Source: CAWJHE01 sp963842455 (GTDB lineage Bacteria > Chloroflexota > Anaerolineae > Anaerolineales > UBA4823). Taken from it: DNA of 64,000 bases. The DNA lies in NCBI GenBank assembly GCA_963842455.1, contig CAWJHE010000017.1, positions 1-64,000 of the forward strand, in the 5' to 3' direction. Position numbers and translations under genes: made by a program. The notes under the pieces were generated by a model. It made no database searches. It was given only the letters and a program-made list of their open reading frames with translations, and had not been told where the DNA came from. Below, in pieces: positions 16,120-24,073 of this stretch (the first letter of the stretch is position 1; each line of letters opens with the position of its first letter).

Positions 16120-17275
16120 CCTAAAAACCTCACTCTTTCACAGGATGGTGTTTCACCTATGGACGATGATGATGGCGTTGGTGTTGCTGGCGGTTGCTTT
16201 TATGTGGGTAGCACAGGTTTTTCTATTTAGCCAAAACTATTTAAACGCTGCCATCTCTGATGTGGAAAGCAAGGTCGAAGATTTGGGGCCAAGGCTTGCC
16301 GAATCCGATCTTGCTAATGACCCGGCATTGCTTTTCTCCCTGAGCATGTCGGTTAACGGTAAAATGTTGATTGTGAATGATGAGGGGGAGCTGATCGACG
16401 CCTATAGCGCAGGACACCCACTGGATTTAAACAACGACAGCTCGATCAAAACTGCCTGGACCTCCGTTCAAAACAGTGATCTTTACTCCAAAGCCTTGAA
16501 TCGGGAGCGATTTGCCGAACCGAAGACTTACGGTGGTACTTTTACGTGGCTCTATATTGGCCTGCCTATCCGTTATGACGGGCAGGATGCTTATGTGATC
16601 CTGAATCATTCACTTTCCGATATTTACACAGTGCTGGATGTCAACCAGAGGCAGTTAATAGTCCTGAGTGTTTTGCTGACGATGGTTGCATCCGTTTTGG
16701 CAGCACTTTTTTCACAAAGATTCACCAAACCAATATTTTCCATCAAAAACGCGGTGGATGAATTGGCGAAGGGTGACTTGACCGCAAAGCCCGGTCTTAA
16801 GCGCAGGGATGAGTTGGGCCAACTTTCCGCCTCAGTCGATGTTTTGGGGCAGGAATTGCAGCGTGTTGAGATCGCAAAGAGAGTTCGTGGCCGGATATAA
16901 TCCACCCTGGGTACCTGGCGCTCTCGCCGGAATGACGAAATGATGCTGACATCAACGTGGAACGATTACGATAAGCAAATAAAAACTTCGGCCGGTTTTT
17001 TCAGGAGAAACAAGGTTGATCATTCGAGTATGCTAAAGATCGGTTATATGGTAGACACGCGGCGTATTTGCCGAGAATTCAACGAAAGAGAATTGATCTG
17101 GGAACGTTATCAGCGCAGTCAGCATCAGGGAGGCCGCAAGCAAGGAACCGGTATCGGTCTATCAATCGTCAGCGCCCTCCTCAAGTCACATGGCATGCCA
17201 TATGGTGTGGATTGTCACGATGACTTGACAGTTTTCTGGTTTGAGTGCCCAAAAAGTATGCTAAAAACAGAATGA
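16100..17275 (+). pseudogene. Sensor histidine kinase, disrupted
   Basis: The first part (16100-16900; TTG start overlapping the regulator stop, or ATG at 16145) has a membrane helix (about residues 20-38), an extracellular sensor region, a second helix and a HAMP domain. It stops exactly where the phospho-acceptor His region should begin: one frame over, EFVA can still be read, but the expected HELRTP never appears. The ATP-binding end survives at about 17090-17275, with IWERYQRSQH and GTGIGLSIVS. Between them lie about 190 bases that do not fit a kinase. The dimerisation domain and most of the ATPase are lost, so activity is not expected. Confidence 0.85.
16900..16945. repeat. Possible interspersed repeat fragment in the kinase gene
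   Basis: The unrelated stretch after the HAMP domain contains GGCGCTCTCGCCGGAATGAC, which resembles widespread intergenic palindromic repeats of the form CGTCATTCCGGCGAGAGC. It marks the break in the kinase frame. I cannot confirm other copies in this window. Confidence 0.3.
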
Positions 17276-17309
17276 CAATCGAGGACGGTATTTCTATAGG
17301 TTCCCTTTT

Positions 17310-17329
17310 GGGGGGCGGAATCGCCCCCC
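17310..17329. other. GC-rich hairpin between convergent genes
   Basis: A perfect 8-bp stem (17310-17317 with 17322-17329) and GAAT loop lie between the end of the kinase remnant and the end of the reductase gene at 17408. Neither side has a T-run. It could serve as a two-way transcript end. Confidence 0.45.
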
Positions 17330-17407
17330 GTCGGCGTTTAGTCCGTTATTTGCCTTGAAAACGGCGCCTATCAATGCAAATTACCGACAAGCGCTTTTCA
17401 TCTGCGA

Positions 17408-18265
17408 TTAAACATCCAATTTCCTGCTACCCAACCATTTCACCATTTCGGGGTTGCGATGGTCAAAGAAACAGCTTGTTTTGGTGTCTAATGTTGCAAT
17501 CGCCGCCATATCTTCGGCGTTTAATTCAAAATCAAACACACTGATATTTTCCAACATTCGTTCTTTGCGGGTTGATTTTGCCAGGGCAATGATGCCTCTT
17601 TGGACCACCCAGCGGAGAATGACCTGGGAAGCGCTTTTATGGTGCTTTGCGGCAATGGAGAGCAGAATTTCATTTTGGAAAATATTATTCTTGCCTTCGG
17701 CAAAGGGCGCCCAGGCTTCAACCGCTATGTTATTTGCTTCGAAAAACTTTTGTGACTCAATTTGCTGCTGGAATGGATTGACTTCAATCTGATTGACCGC
17801 CGGCGTTATCTTGTTATGAATGATCAAGTCCATCAGGCGGTCAGGCTGAAAGTTGGAAACCCCAATGGACCTGATTTTGCCTTGCTGGTACGAGTTCTTC
17901 CATCGCACGCCATTCACCGTACACATCGCCGTAATGGTTGGTGGATGAGATATAGATCAATGTAATCCAATTGCAAGCGCTTGCAGGGAATTATCAAAAG
18001 CTTGCAGAGTGCCTTCATAGCCATTGCTCTGGATCCAGAGCTTGGTCGTGATAAACAATTTTTCTCTGGCGACACCACTTTGTTTGATACCCTTGCCAAC
18101 CGCTGCTTCATTCTGGTAAGAAGCAGCCGTGTCAATATGGTTATATCCGGCCTGGATGGCATCCACCACGCTTCTTTCACATTCAGCCGGATCAGCGATC
18201 TGAAAAACGCCGAAACCAAGAATTGGAATTCCAACGCCATTGTTTAATTTTACGGTTTGCATCAT
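17408..18265 (-). pseudogene. Aldo/keto reductase, frameshifted (or mis-assembled)
   Basis: The frame starts at 18265 after AAGGAG and encodes an aldo/keto reductase of the DkgA-like short class, with GVGIPILGFGVFQI, DTAASYQNE (catalytic Asp and Tyr) and TTKLW. Near 17985, 17945 and 17895 three extra bases shift the frame. Removing one base at each gives 285 codons with LDYIDLYLIHQP running into QGKIRSIGVSNF. The C-terminal part, with ALAKSTRKERM for NADPH binding, is intact. It is the last gene of the MerR-headed operon. Decide between true decay and sequencing error by reads. Confidence 0.8.
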
Positions 18266-18272
18266 TTTCTCC

Positions 18273-18668
18273 TTAATTGGGATGCTGCTCTGGGGTAAGC
18301 AGCTGGGTGAACGAAAGCGAGGCTAACTTCCAGATGCCATCTTGCTGCACATACACTTCGGTGACCATGAAGGGATTGGTGACTTCATTGCCTCCAACCA
18401 CAGCCAGCAGCGTGATTCTGTTCAAAAGAATGGCCGTTGTGCCAATGATCTGCACCGACACTTCATGGATGTCCGCATGCTTATAGTGAATTCCGCCGTT
18501 CTTGATAATCTCAATTTCCTGCTCTTTTCCCCAGGATCCGCCCATGTGAACAAAGACAGCCTTTTCATGGAAGAGAGCGTCTAGAGTGTCTACGTTACGC
18601 TCTGACATCCAAAGCCATTTCTCATTAGAGAGTTCGATTACTTCTTGTTCCAAATTAGCATTTTGCAA
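18273..18668 (-). CDS. SnoaL-like (NTF2-fold) protein
   Basis: 131 aa, intact, with an AGGAG site before the ATG at 18668. The pattern NEKWLWMSERNVDTLDALF, then HMGG, and the ending DGIWKLASLSFTQL is that of NTF2-like DUF4440/SnoaL proteins. These are small cone-shaped folds used as enzymes, binding modules or immunity proteins. No signal peptide. It lies 7 bases upstream of the reductase start, so the two are co-transcribed. Its substrate cannot be told from sequence. Confidence 0.82.
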   Translation of the reverse strand: MQNANLEQEVIELSNEKWLWMSERNVDTLDALFHEKAVFVHMGGSWGKEQEIEIIKNGGIHYKHADIHEVSVQIIGTTAILLNRITLLAVVGGNEVTNPFMVTEVYVQQDGIWKLASLSFTQLLTPEQHPN

Positions 18669-18724
18669 AATTCACTCCTTATGTTTATGCAGTGTCGCTG
18701 TATTCTTATCTTTAATCATCCCTG

Positions 18725-19135
18725 TTATTCAATTGCTGATCCGGCCAGGTATTGATCATCGCTGACATGTTCCATCCAATCAGCAGACTTGCCATCGAGA
18801 TGTTCCACAATCGAAATATGCGTCATGGCTGTAGTTGGTGCAGCGCCATGCCAATGCTTTTCTCCTGGCGAACACCAGACCACGTCGCCCGGGTGCATCT
18901 CCTCAATTGGACCGCCCCAATTCTGCACTCGGCCGCAGCCAGCTGTCACGATCAGCATCTGACCTCGTGCATGAGTGTGCCACGCTGACCGTGCACCGGG
19001 CTCGAATGTTACGCTGGCGCCAGATGCGCGCGTGGACTCTTTTTCCTGGAACAGCGGATCAACGCGTACATTTCCAGTAAAATACTCGGCAGGTCCCTTA
19101 CCGGAGGGCTGTGAGCCAGTGCGTTTGATTTCCAT
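18725..19135 (-). CDS. Cupin-domain protein
   Basis: 136 aa from the ATG at 19135, preceded by TAGGAG; a longer frame to 19228 would overlap the gene upstream and lacks cupin sequence. The single cupin barrel shows the metal-binding motif WHTHARGQ and the second motif PGDVVWCSPGEKHWHGA. It resembles the cupins found beside carboxymuconolactone-decarboxylase-like proteins in anaerobe redox operons, some annotated as (R)-mandelonitrile lyase-like. It is soluble. It probably binds a metal and a small reactive carbonyl or phenolic compound, but that is inference. Confidence 0.85.
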   Translation of the reverse strand: MEIKRTGSQPSGKGPAEYFTGNVRVDPLFQEKESTRASGASVTFEPGARSAWHTHARGQMLIVTAGCGRVQNWGGPIEEMHPGDVVWCSPGEKHWHGAAPTTAMTHISIVEHLDGKSADWMEHVSDDQYLAGSAIE

Positions 19136-19173
19136 TTTGTGAACTCCTATCGCACTCACAAAATAAGGTTGAG

Positions 19174-19497
19174 CTACTTCTTGAAGACCTCGCGCGCAAC
19201 CTTGACAGCCGAGAACGCTCGCGGCCACCCGGCGTAGAAAGCCAGGTGAATGATCACCTCGGCGAGCTCAGTTTCGGACAGAACGTTATCCTTAGCCCGA
19301 TTCAGGTGACCTGGAAGCTGTTCGGTGTTTCCGTTCGCGATGAGCGCCGCGACAGTGACCAGGCTGCGGTCTCGCTTCGACAGCTCTGAACGTTCCCAAA
19401 CATCGCCAAACAACACATCATCCGTGAGTTCAGCCAGCTTGGGGGCGAATTCACCGACCAGCTTTTTTGCGGTTGATAATTCTTTTGATTCAGACAT
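19174..19497 (-). CDS. Carboxymuconolactone-decarboxylase-family protein
   Basis: 107 aa, intact, with a GGGAG site before the ATG at 19497. The CMD/AhpD-like helical domain shows VWERSELSKRDRSLVTVAALIA and HLNRAKDN, then LSETELAEVIIHLAFYAGWP. The CxxC pair of AhpD peroxidases is absent (TEQLPGH stands near that place), so it is not an alkyl-hydroperoxidase of that type. It sits between a reductase and a cupin on the minus strand, a gene set common in anaerobes for handling aldehydes or oxidised aromatics. Confidence 0.85.
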   Translation of the reverse strand: MSESKELSTAKKLVGEFAPKLAELTDDVLFGDVWERSELSKRDRSLVTVAALIANGNTEQLPGHLNRAKDNVLSETELAEVIIHLAFYAGWPRAFSAVKVAREVFKK

Positions 19498-19529
19498 TTT
19501 GTATCTCCCGTTCTTACTCGTTCACCATC

Positions 19530-20512
19530 CTAATACCGGTCGCCGATTACTTTGATCTGCAACATGGCTTCTTTGATTTCACTGAGGTCGTTGGCTGTTA
19601 ACTGGATATTTACAGCTCCGAGGTTTTCGTCCAGCCGCTCGAGTTTACGCGAGCCGGGGATGGGCACGATCCATGGCTTTTGTGCCAGCAGCCAGGCTAG
19701 GGCAATCTGGGCCGGAGTAGCGCCTTTTTTCTGCGCCGATCTTTCTCCAGCAGAGTCAATCACCACCCGATTGGCTTGATCGCTTCCGGCGTAAAGCGCG
19801 GGTTGCGGGACTGCGGATATCGGTGCTGTCATAAGGTGGTGTTCTCGTCGACCTTGCCGGTCAGGTAGCCGCGCCCCAGCGGGCTGTAAGGCACCAGGCC
19901 AATGCCGAGTTCTTCACAGGTCGGCCAGGACACCGTTTTCTTCGATCTCGCTGCCACCAGAGCGAATATTCGCTTTGCAGGAGCCGCGACCGGCTGCACG
20001 GCATGGGCGAGGCGGATTTGCTCGGCGTTGGATTCGGACAGCCCAAAGTGCTTGACCTTGCCCTGCTGAATCAAATCCTTGACCGCCCCAGCAACCTCTT
20101 CCATCGGCACGTTCGGGGTCAGGACGATGCTGGTAGAACAGGTCAATCACCTCGATGCGTAAACCGCTTGAGGAAGCCTCGGCTACACGCTTGGATCTGC
20201 TCTGGGCGGCTGTCCATCCCATAGCGGGGACGCTGGGTCCCATACCTCTGGACCGTGTTTCCAGCCAAATTTGGTGGCGATGATCACTTGGCCCTTGAAC
20301 GGCTCCAATGCCTCGCCGACCAGCTCCTCGTTTGTGAACGGCCCGTAGACTTCCGCCGTATCAAAAAAAGTCACGCCGCGCTCGACAGCTTTGTGCATGA
20401 AGGTGATCATTTCCTGCTTATCGGTGGGCGTATCGCCAAAACTCATGCGCATGCAGCCCAGCCCAAGCGCTGAAACTTCCAGGCCGCTGTTTCCTAGTTT
20501 GCGACTTTTCAT
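19530..20512 (-). pseudogene. Aldo/keto reductase (YajO/AKR13-like), frameshifted
   Basis: It starts at the ATG at 20512 after GAGGAGATCAAAG. The first 85 codons are clean, with SGLEVSALGLGCMRMSFG and FFDTAEVYGPFTNEELVGEAL. Between about 20250 and 19830 the frame shifts several times; pieces such as IDLFYQHRPDP, GKVKHFGLSES and GIGLVPYSPLGRGYLTGK lie in different frames. The C-terminal piece has ATPAQIALAWLLAQ and PGSRKLERLDENL. The full enzyme would be about 327 aa. Most shifts are single extra bases, with at least one missing base. It is the second gene of the MerR operon. Confidence 0.8.
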
Positions 20513-20528
20513 CTTTGATCTCCTCTGG

Positions 20529-20934
20529 TTATTCAATATCCTGGATTGGACTAGCTTGGACTTTTTCTTTGGTCAGAATTGCGGTTCTCATACACCTGGA
20601 TTTTGTAGTTCAACAGATCCAGTGTCTTCTGCATTTCTGACAATCCTGGAAACCAGCAAATCGCGCTGCTCTACTCAGGATTTCTTTGCGGGCATCGATG
20701 GTGCTGGTCGCCCTGCTGAACCAGATCCAACATAATCAATCAGCACTTCAATGGGCAAGCCCGGCGCTGCGCATGCACTTGATAAATTCAACCCGTCGGA
20801 TGTCAAGCTCGTGGTAGTCACGAATGCCACTTATCGCTACGACTTGACTGGCGGGATCAAGTCCAATCCGCTCATAGTAGCGCAGCGTATCCTGACGAAA
20901 TACCGGAACGTTCACTTACTTCAGCAATCTTCAT
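20529..20934 (-). pseudogene. MerR-family regulator interrupted by ten single-base insertions
   Basis: From the ATG at 20934 (GGTGAGATT upstream) the minus strand encodes MKIAEVSERSGIS, then QDTLRYYERIGL, SDSGIRDYHELDIRRVEF and so on, each piece in a new frame. Removing ten single bases restores one frame of 131 codons plus stop: the span is 406 bases and 396 remain. The restored protein has the MerR winged helix-turn-helix (1-70) and a C-terminal coiled coil without the Cys residues of metal sensors, as in AdhR/YraB-type aldehyde regulators. No base is missing anywhere. This pattern suggests an unpolished sequence patch more than natural decay. Confidence 0.85.
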
Positions 20935-20953
20935 AATCTCACCTCTGAAGGAT

Positions 20954-20984
20954 AGTGTACCACCTGGAGCTAACTCCAAGTCAA
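20954..20984 (-). promoter_or_regulatory. MerR-type promoter/operator
   Basis: On the minus strand TTGACT (20984-20979) and TACACT (20959-20954) are 19 bases apart. The spacer holds the dyad TGGAG-TTAG-CTCCA (20978-20965). An over-long 19-base spacer with a central dyad is the mark of MerR-activated promoters. It stands 20 bases before the merR start, so the regulator should control itself and the reductase-CMD-cupin-SnoaL-reductase operon. Confidence 0.85.
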
Positions 20985-21073
20985 GGGTTATTTATGATTT
21001 AATGCCGTTGAAATCAATTTAGTCAAAGATTCGGGAGTAAAGGAGCGTCAACGAACTAGACACACCAGAAGCC

Positions 21074-21099
21074 CCCAAGAAGCAAGTGCTTTTCTTGGG
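21074..21099. other. Hairpin upstream of the MerR promoter
   Basis: CCCAAGAA (21074-21081) is inverted at 21092-21099. On the plus strand only a short T-run lies within the stem. It may end transcription of the broken gene at 21124-21978 reading leftward. Weak evidence. Confidence 0.35.
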
Positions 21100-21123
21100 C
21101 ATCAATGATGTGTACCTTTATAT

Positions 21124-21978
21124 TTACGTACCTTGAGAGACCATCACATCAGTTTTGCTGCTTTTCATTGCCCAGTAAATTGACCGCACCCTTGATTCCG
21201 AAATCCCAAACATCTCCGCCAGATCTCGCGGAGTCTTCCCCGCCTTATGCAGCAAATAGATCTGCATATCCCACTCCGATGGCTCCTTCGGCTCAGATTT
21301 CAGGTGTTGGCGTGTCTTCTTTCCCTCGATCATGAAGGTTGTTAGGATCGAGCCTGTTGCACTGGCGCTACGAACACCATCCGGCGCAAGGGCATCGAGC
21401 GGGAAAGAATACCACAGACGCGCCAGGTTGTAGCCAGGCTCGATTTTGGTGATGAAGCGGGGGAAGAGCAGGCTGCGCAGCACCCAGATATCGCCAGCCT
21501 GACTGGCGGTTTCGATCTAGCCGCGCCAGCCGGCTAAGGCCAGCGCTAATGCTTCGGGGGAGATTTCGACCTGGGCGGGGGCCTTTTTGGATCGCAGTTC
21601 CTTGACTCTCGACCTGGTAGCCTTGAGCGGCAGCGAGCAGATCGGCGATGGCAATCGATTCGTCGACCGTGTGGGGGTCTTTTTCCCGGCCAATGCCGAA
21701 GCCAACGGTGGCAAGCCGGCGACCCCGGCGCTGTAGGCTGCGTTGGTGCAAAAGCGTTAGGCGCCAAGACGCGGCGACAACCCAGCCGAGCGCAAGCCAT
21801 CCAGAACGGACTGGAACCAAGGGTGTGTTTCCAGGAAGAGCCGAGGGAGGGTGAGTTTTTCGCCCTGCATGCGCTGACCGCCACCCGCCCGTACAGCTCG
21901 TGGCGAGGCAAAGCGGCTGCAGCATGGATCATGGCCGACAGGGCTACCAGGCTCTTTTGGATCCATATCGTAGGTCAT
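21124..21978 (-). pseudogene. Broken gene with C-terminal helix-turn-helix, unknown family
   Basis: At least three minus-strand frames overlap here and each looks partly coding. The first begins MTYDMDPKEPGSP and carries LPRLFLETHPWFQSVLDGL. A middle piece has KATRSRVKELRSKKAPAQ and SPEALALALAGW. The last ends with AGKTPRDLAEMFGISESRV, a helix-turn-helix typical of sigma-region-4 or transposase-like DNA-binding ends. I do not recognise the family. The frames probably belong to one gene of about 280 codons damaged by indels. It lies at the right edge of the accessory block, where a recombination gene could be expected, but nothing shows that it is one. Confidence 0.5.
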
Positions 21979-22162
21979 TGGAGCTAAACGCGCTTTCCAA
22001 AATATTCCTGTAATGAGTTCAGGTTGCCGGCGCGCAGCAACCGCCCGAGATCTCGGTCGCTGCTTGAACCGAAATGTGGTTGACGATGATCTTGTTCAGT
22101 TGAAAGGATTAGTAGGAATTTGTGTATTTAAAGCACTCATCTCGAACTACTCACGTTACACT

Positions 22163-22265
22163 TCGGTGGGGAGTCCTGCAAGCCTGTCACGCTGATCGAA
22201 GCGTAACATTTCCAGAAACTCTTCCACTGCGATGTCACGCAGTTCGAGATGGGTCTTTGTAGCTG
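22163..22265 (-). pseudogene. Gene fragment next to tRNA-Glu
   Basis: Directly behind tRNA-Glu the minus strand reads THLELRDIAVEEFLEML and RFDQRDRLAGLPTEV before a stop. The composition looks like protein, but there is no start codon, so this is the tail of a gene whose front is missing. I do not recognise it. The stretch 21979-22160 shows nothing else convincing. Confidence 0.35.
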
Positions 22266-22271
22266 TGCCCC
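22257..22271. repeat. Possible attachment-site repeat, right (tRNA-Glu 3' end)
   Basis: Exact partner of 11787-11801. It covers the last six bases of tRNA-Glu and nine bases downstream. tRNA 3' ends are classic integration sites, and the two copies would bracket 10.4 kb of accessory genes. Confidence 0.4.
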
Positions 22272-22339
22272 CACGAGAGATTCGAACTCTGGTTTTAGCC
22301 TTGAAAGGGCTGCGTCCTGGTCCCCTAGACGATGGGGGC
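22266..22339 (-). tRNA. tRNA-Glu (TTC)
   Basis: This is a 74-nt cloverleaf on the minus strand: acceptor GCCCCCA paired with TGGGGGC, D arm with the short GTCTAGGGGA loop, anticodon loop CCTTTCAAG (anticodon TTC), and T loop with GTTCGAATC. No CCA is encoded: CAG follows the discriminator A. It is intact and may be the integration site for the block at 11.8-22.3 kb. Confidence 0.95.
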
Positions 22340-22430
22340 AAGCGACGGAATTCTACCACTGCCTGGATATCAGGTCAAGCAATTCGACGCCAAATTTCCG
22401 GGCAATTTTAAAATTCAGTCAGCGCTGATT

Positions 22431-23246
22431 TTACCGTCTTGGAATAATTGTGACTTTGCGGCGCGGTTCTTCGCCAACACTTTCTGTAGTTACCTGCGGA
22501 TTGTTGCGCAGCTCAATATGCACCAGTCGCCTTTCACTGGCCGGCATTGGCTCAAGAGCCTGGCGACGGCCGGTTTTTACAGCTTGTTCAGCCAACCGCT
22601 TAGCCAGTTGCCGTACCTGCTGCGATCGGCGAGCCCGGTAACCCTCAACATCAATCACCAGTGGTACCGATTTACCCAACTCTTTCCCGATTATCAAGCC
22701 CGCGATATACTGCAACGCATTCAAAGTCTCGGCGCGCGGGCCAATCAAGATGCTTAAATCTTTTCCGAAAATGTCCACCTGAAGTGGAACCCGGCTTTGA
22801 GCATCTTCTGGCTCCGCATAATGCGCTTCTACCTGAGCCTTGACTTGCATACGAGCCAGTAATTCGCGTACCACATCTTCGGCCACATCTAAATCAAGAT
22901 CATCCTGATCTATCGCAGCCTTGCGCTCCAAATCCAATGGGGGAGCTTCCTGATCCTCCAAAACTTCTTCCTCTGGCTCCACAAATTCGTCTTCCAGTTC
23001 ATCTTTTTTAATTTCGATAGCTGCCGGCAGAGGAATATTCTCTCGACTTTCTTCTGGCTCTCGTTTATTTTTCACAGTCAGTCTAACACGGGCCTGACGT
23101 GAGCCTAACCCAAATAAGCCTCGGCTGCCAGAGTCCAGCACATCAATTTCGACTGCATCTTCCGAAAGCCCTAAATCAGCCAGACCTTGAGCAATCGCCT
23201 CTTCTACACTTGGAGCAATAATCTCTAAGCTAGCACGTTTTTCCAT
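22431..23246 (-). CDS. jag: Jag/KhpB-like RNA-binding protein
   Basis: 271 aa from the ATG at 23246, which has GAGG five bases upstream; a GTG two codons earlier is possible. It has an N-terminal Jag_N domain (about 1-55, SVEEAIAQGLADLG then GSRGLFGLGSRQARVR), an acidic linker (about 65-125), a KH domain (VDIFGKDLSILIGPRAETL) and a C-terminal R3H domain (MPASERRLVHIELRNNPQV). KhpB binds RNA together with KhpA and affects cell elongation and division. It ends the conserved rpmH-rnpA-yidD-yidC-jag order, 27 bases after yidC. Confidence 0.93.
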   Translation of the reverse strand: MEKRASLEIIAPSVEEAIAQGLADLGLSEDAVEIDVLDSGSRGLFGLGSRQARVRLTVKNKREPEESRENIPLPAAIEIKKDELEDEFVEPEEEVLEDQEAPPLDLERKAAIDQDDLDLDVAEDVVRELLARMQVKAQVEAHYAEPEDAQSRVPLQVDIFGKDLSILIGPRAETLNALQYIAGLIIGKELGKSVPLVIDVEGYRARRSQQVRQLAKRLAEQAVKTGRRQALEPMPASERRLVHIELRNNPQVTTESVGEEPRRKVTIIPRR

Positions 23247-23278
23247 AAACACCTCAATTCAAGTGAAACTCGCACGAT

Positions 23279-24040
23279 TTAAGCTGCACCGGCCTTCTTG
23301 CCAGGGATCAAGTTACGCCAATTCAACTTACCCATGGCTGCATATTGTAAGATTGAAACCAGGTTGCTGGCAACAAAATACAAGGAAAGACCAGAAGCAA
23401 ATGTAAGCGCCAGGTAACCCATCAGGAGCGGCATATACAAATTCATCGCCTGGGTCATCTGAGCGCCTTGCTCGCCCGGTTGACCCGGTGGGGTCATCAA
23501 GCGAGACTGAAGAAATGTAGTGATCACGACAATAATGGCCAGAATGGGAATGCCGATCCCAAAAATGTACGCCCTCTCAGGCAGGTTCAAATCCATCCAT
23601 AAGAAGCGGCTATCGATCGGCAAAATCTTTGCCACATCAATGAACGGATAAACATGTCGTGAAAGGCTGATCATTTGAATTGGCGTGACAGCCAGGGCTT
23701 GGATGATCGCCTGGTAAAGGCCGATAATGATCGGAAATTGGACGAGAGTAGGCAGACAGGAACCAAGAGGATTGACGCCCATCTCTTGATAAAGCTTCAT
23801 TTGTTCCTGTTGCAGCTTTTGCTTATCATCCTTGTATTTCTTCTGCATATCCTGCCACTGTTTCGATTTCTGCATGTCCTGCATAAGCTGCGTGCTTTTC
23901 ATCTGCTTGGCCGTCAAGGGATGAGTTATCAAGCGCACCAAAATCGTAAACAGGATAATTGCTAAGCCAAAATTACCTAATAAGCCATAAATCCACAACA
24001 AAGTGTTGATCATGGGGTTGAGTATGAATTGATCCCACAT
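23279..24040 (-). CDS. yidC: YidC/Oxa1-family membrane insertase
   Basis: 253 aa with the short form usual in single-membrane bacteria: no large periplasmic domain. There are five hydrophobic segments. Arg in LVRLITHPLT (about residue 36) corresponds to the hydrophilic-groove arginine, and a charged cytoplasmic hairpin (about 45-85, rich in Lys/Gln) follows, as in YidC. It inserts proteins into the cytoplasmic membrane, alone or with SecYEG. Unlike in most genomes, a propeller lipoprotein gene separates it from yidD. Confidence 0.95.
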   Translation of the reverse strand: MWDQFILNPMINTLLWIYGLLGNFGLAIILFTILVRLITHPLTAKQMKSTQLMQDMQKSKQWQDMQKKYKDDKQKLQQEQMKLYQEMGVNPLGSCLPTLVQFPIIIGLYQAIIQALAVTPIQMISLSRHVYPFIDVAKILPIDSRFLWMDLNLPERAYIFGIGIPILAIIVVITTFLQSRLMTPPGQPGEQGAQMTQAMNLYMPLLMGYLALTFASGLSLYFVASNLVSILQYAAMGKLNWRNLIPGKKAGAA

Positions 24041-24073
24041 AGTTTTTTCCCAACTAACTTTATATTTTTCCGT

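Noticed and set aside
11945..22265. Prophage
   Set aside because: The block has no capsid, portal, terminase, lysis or clear integrase gene.
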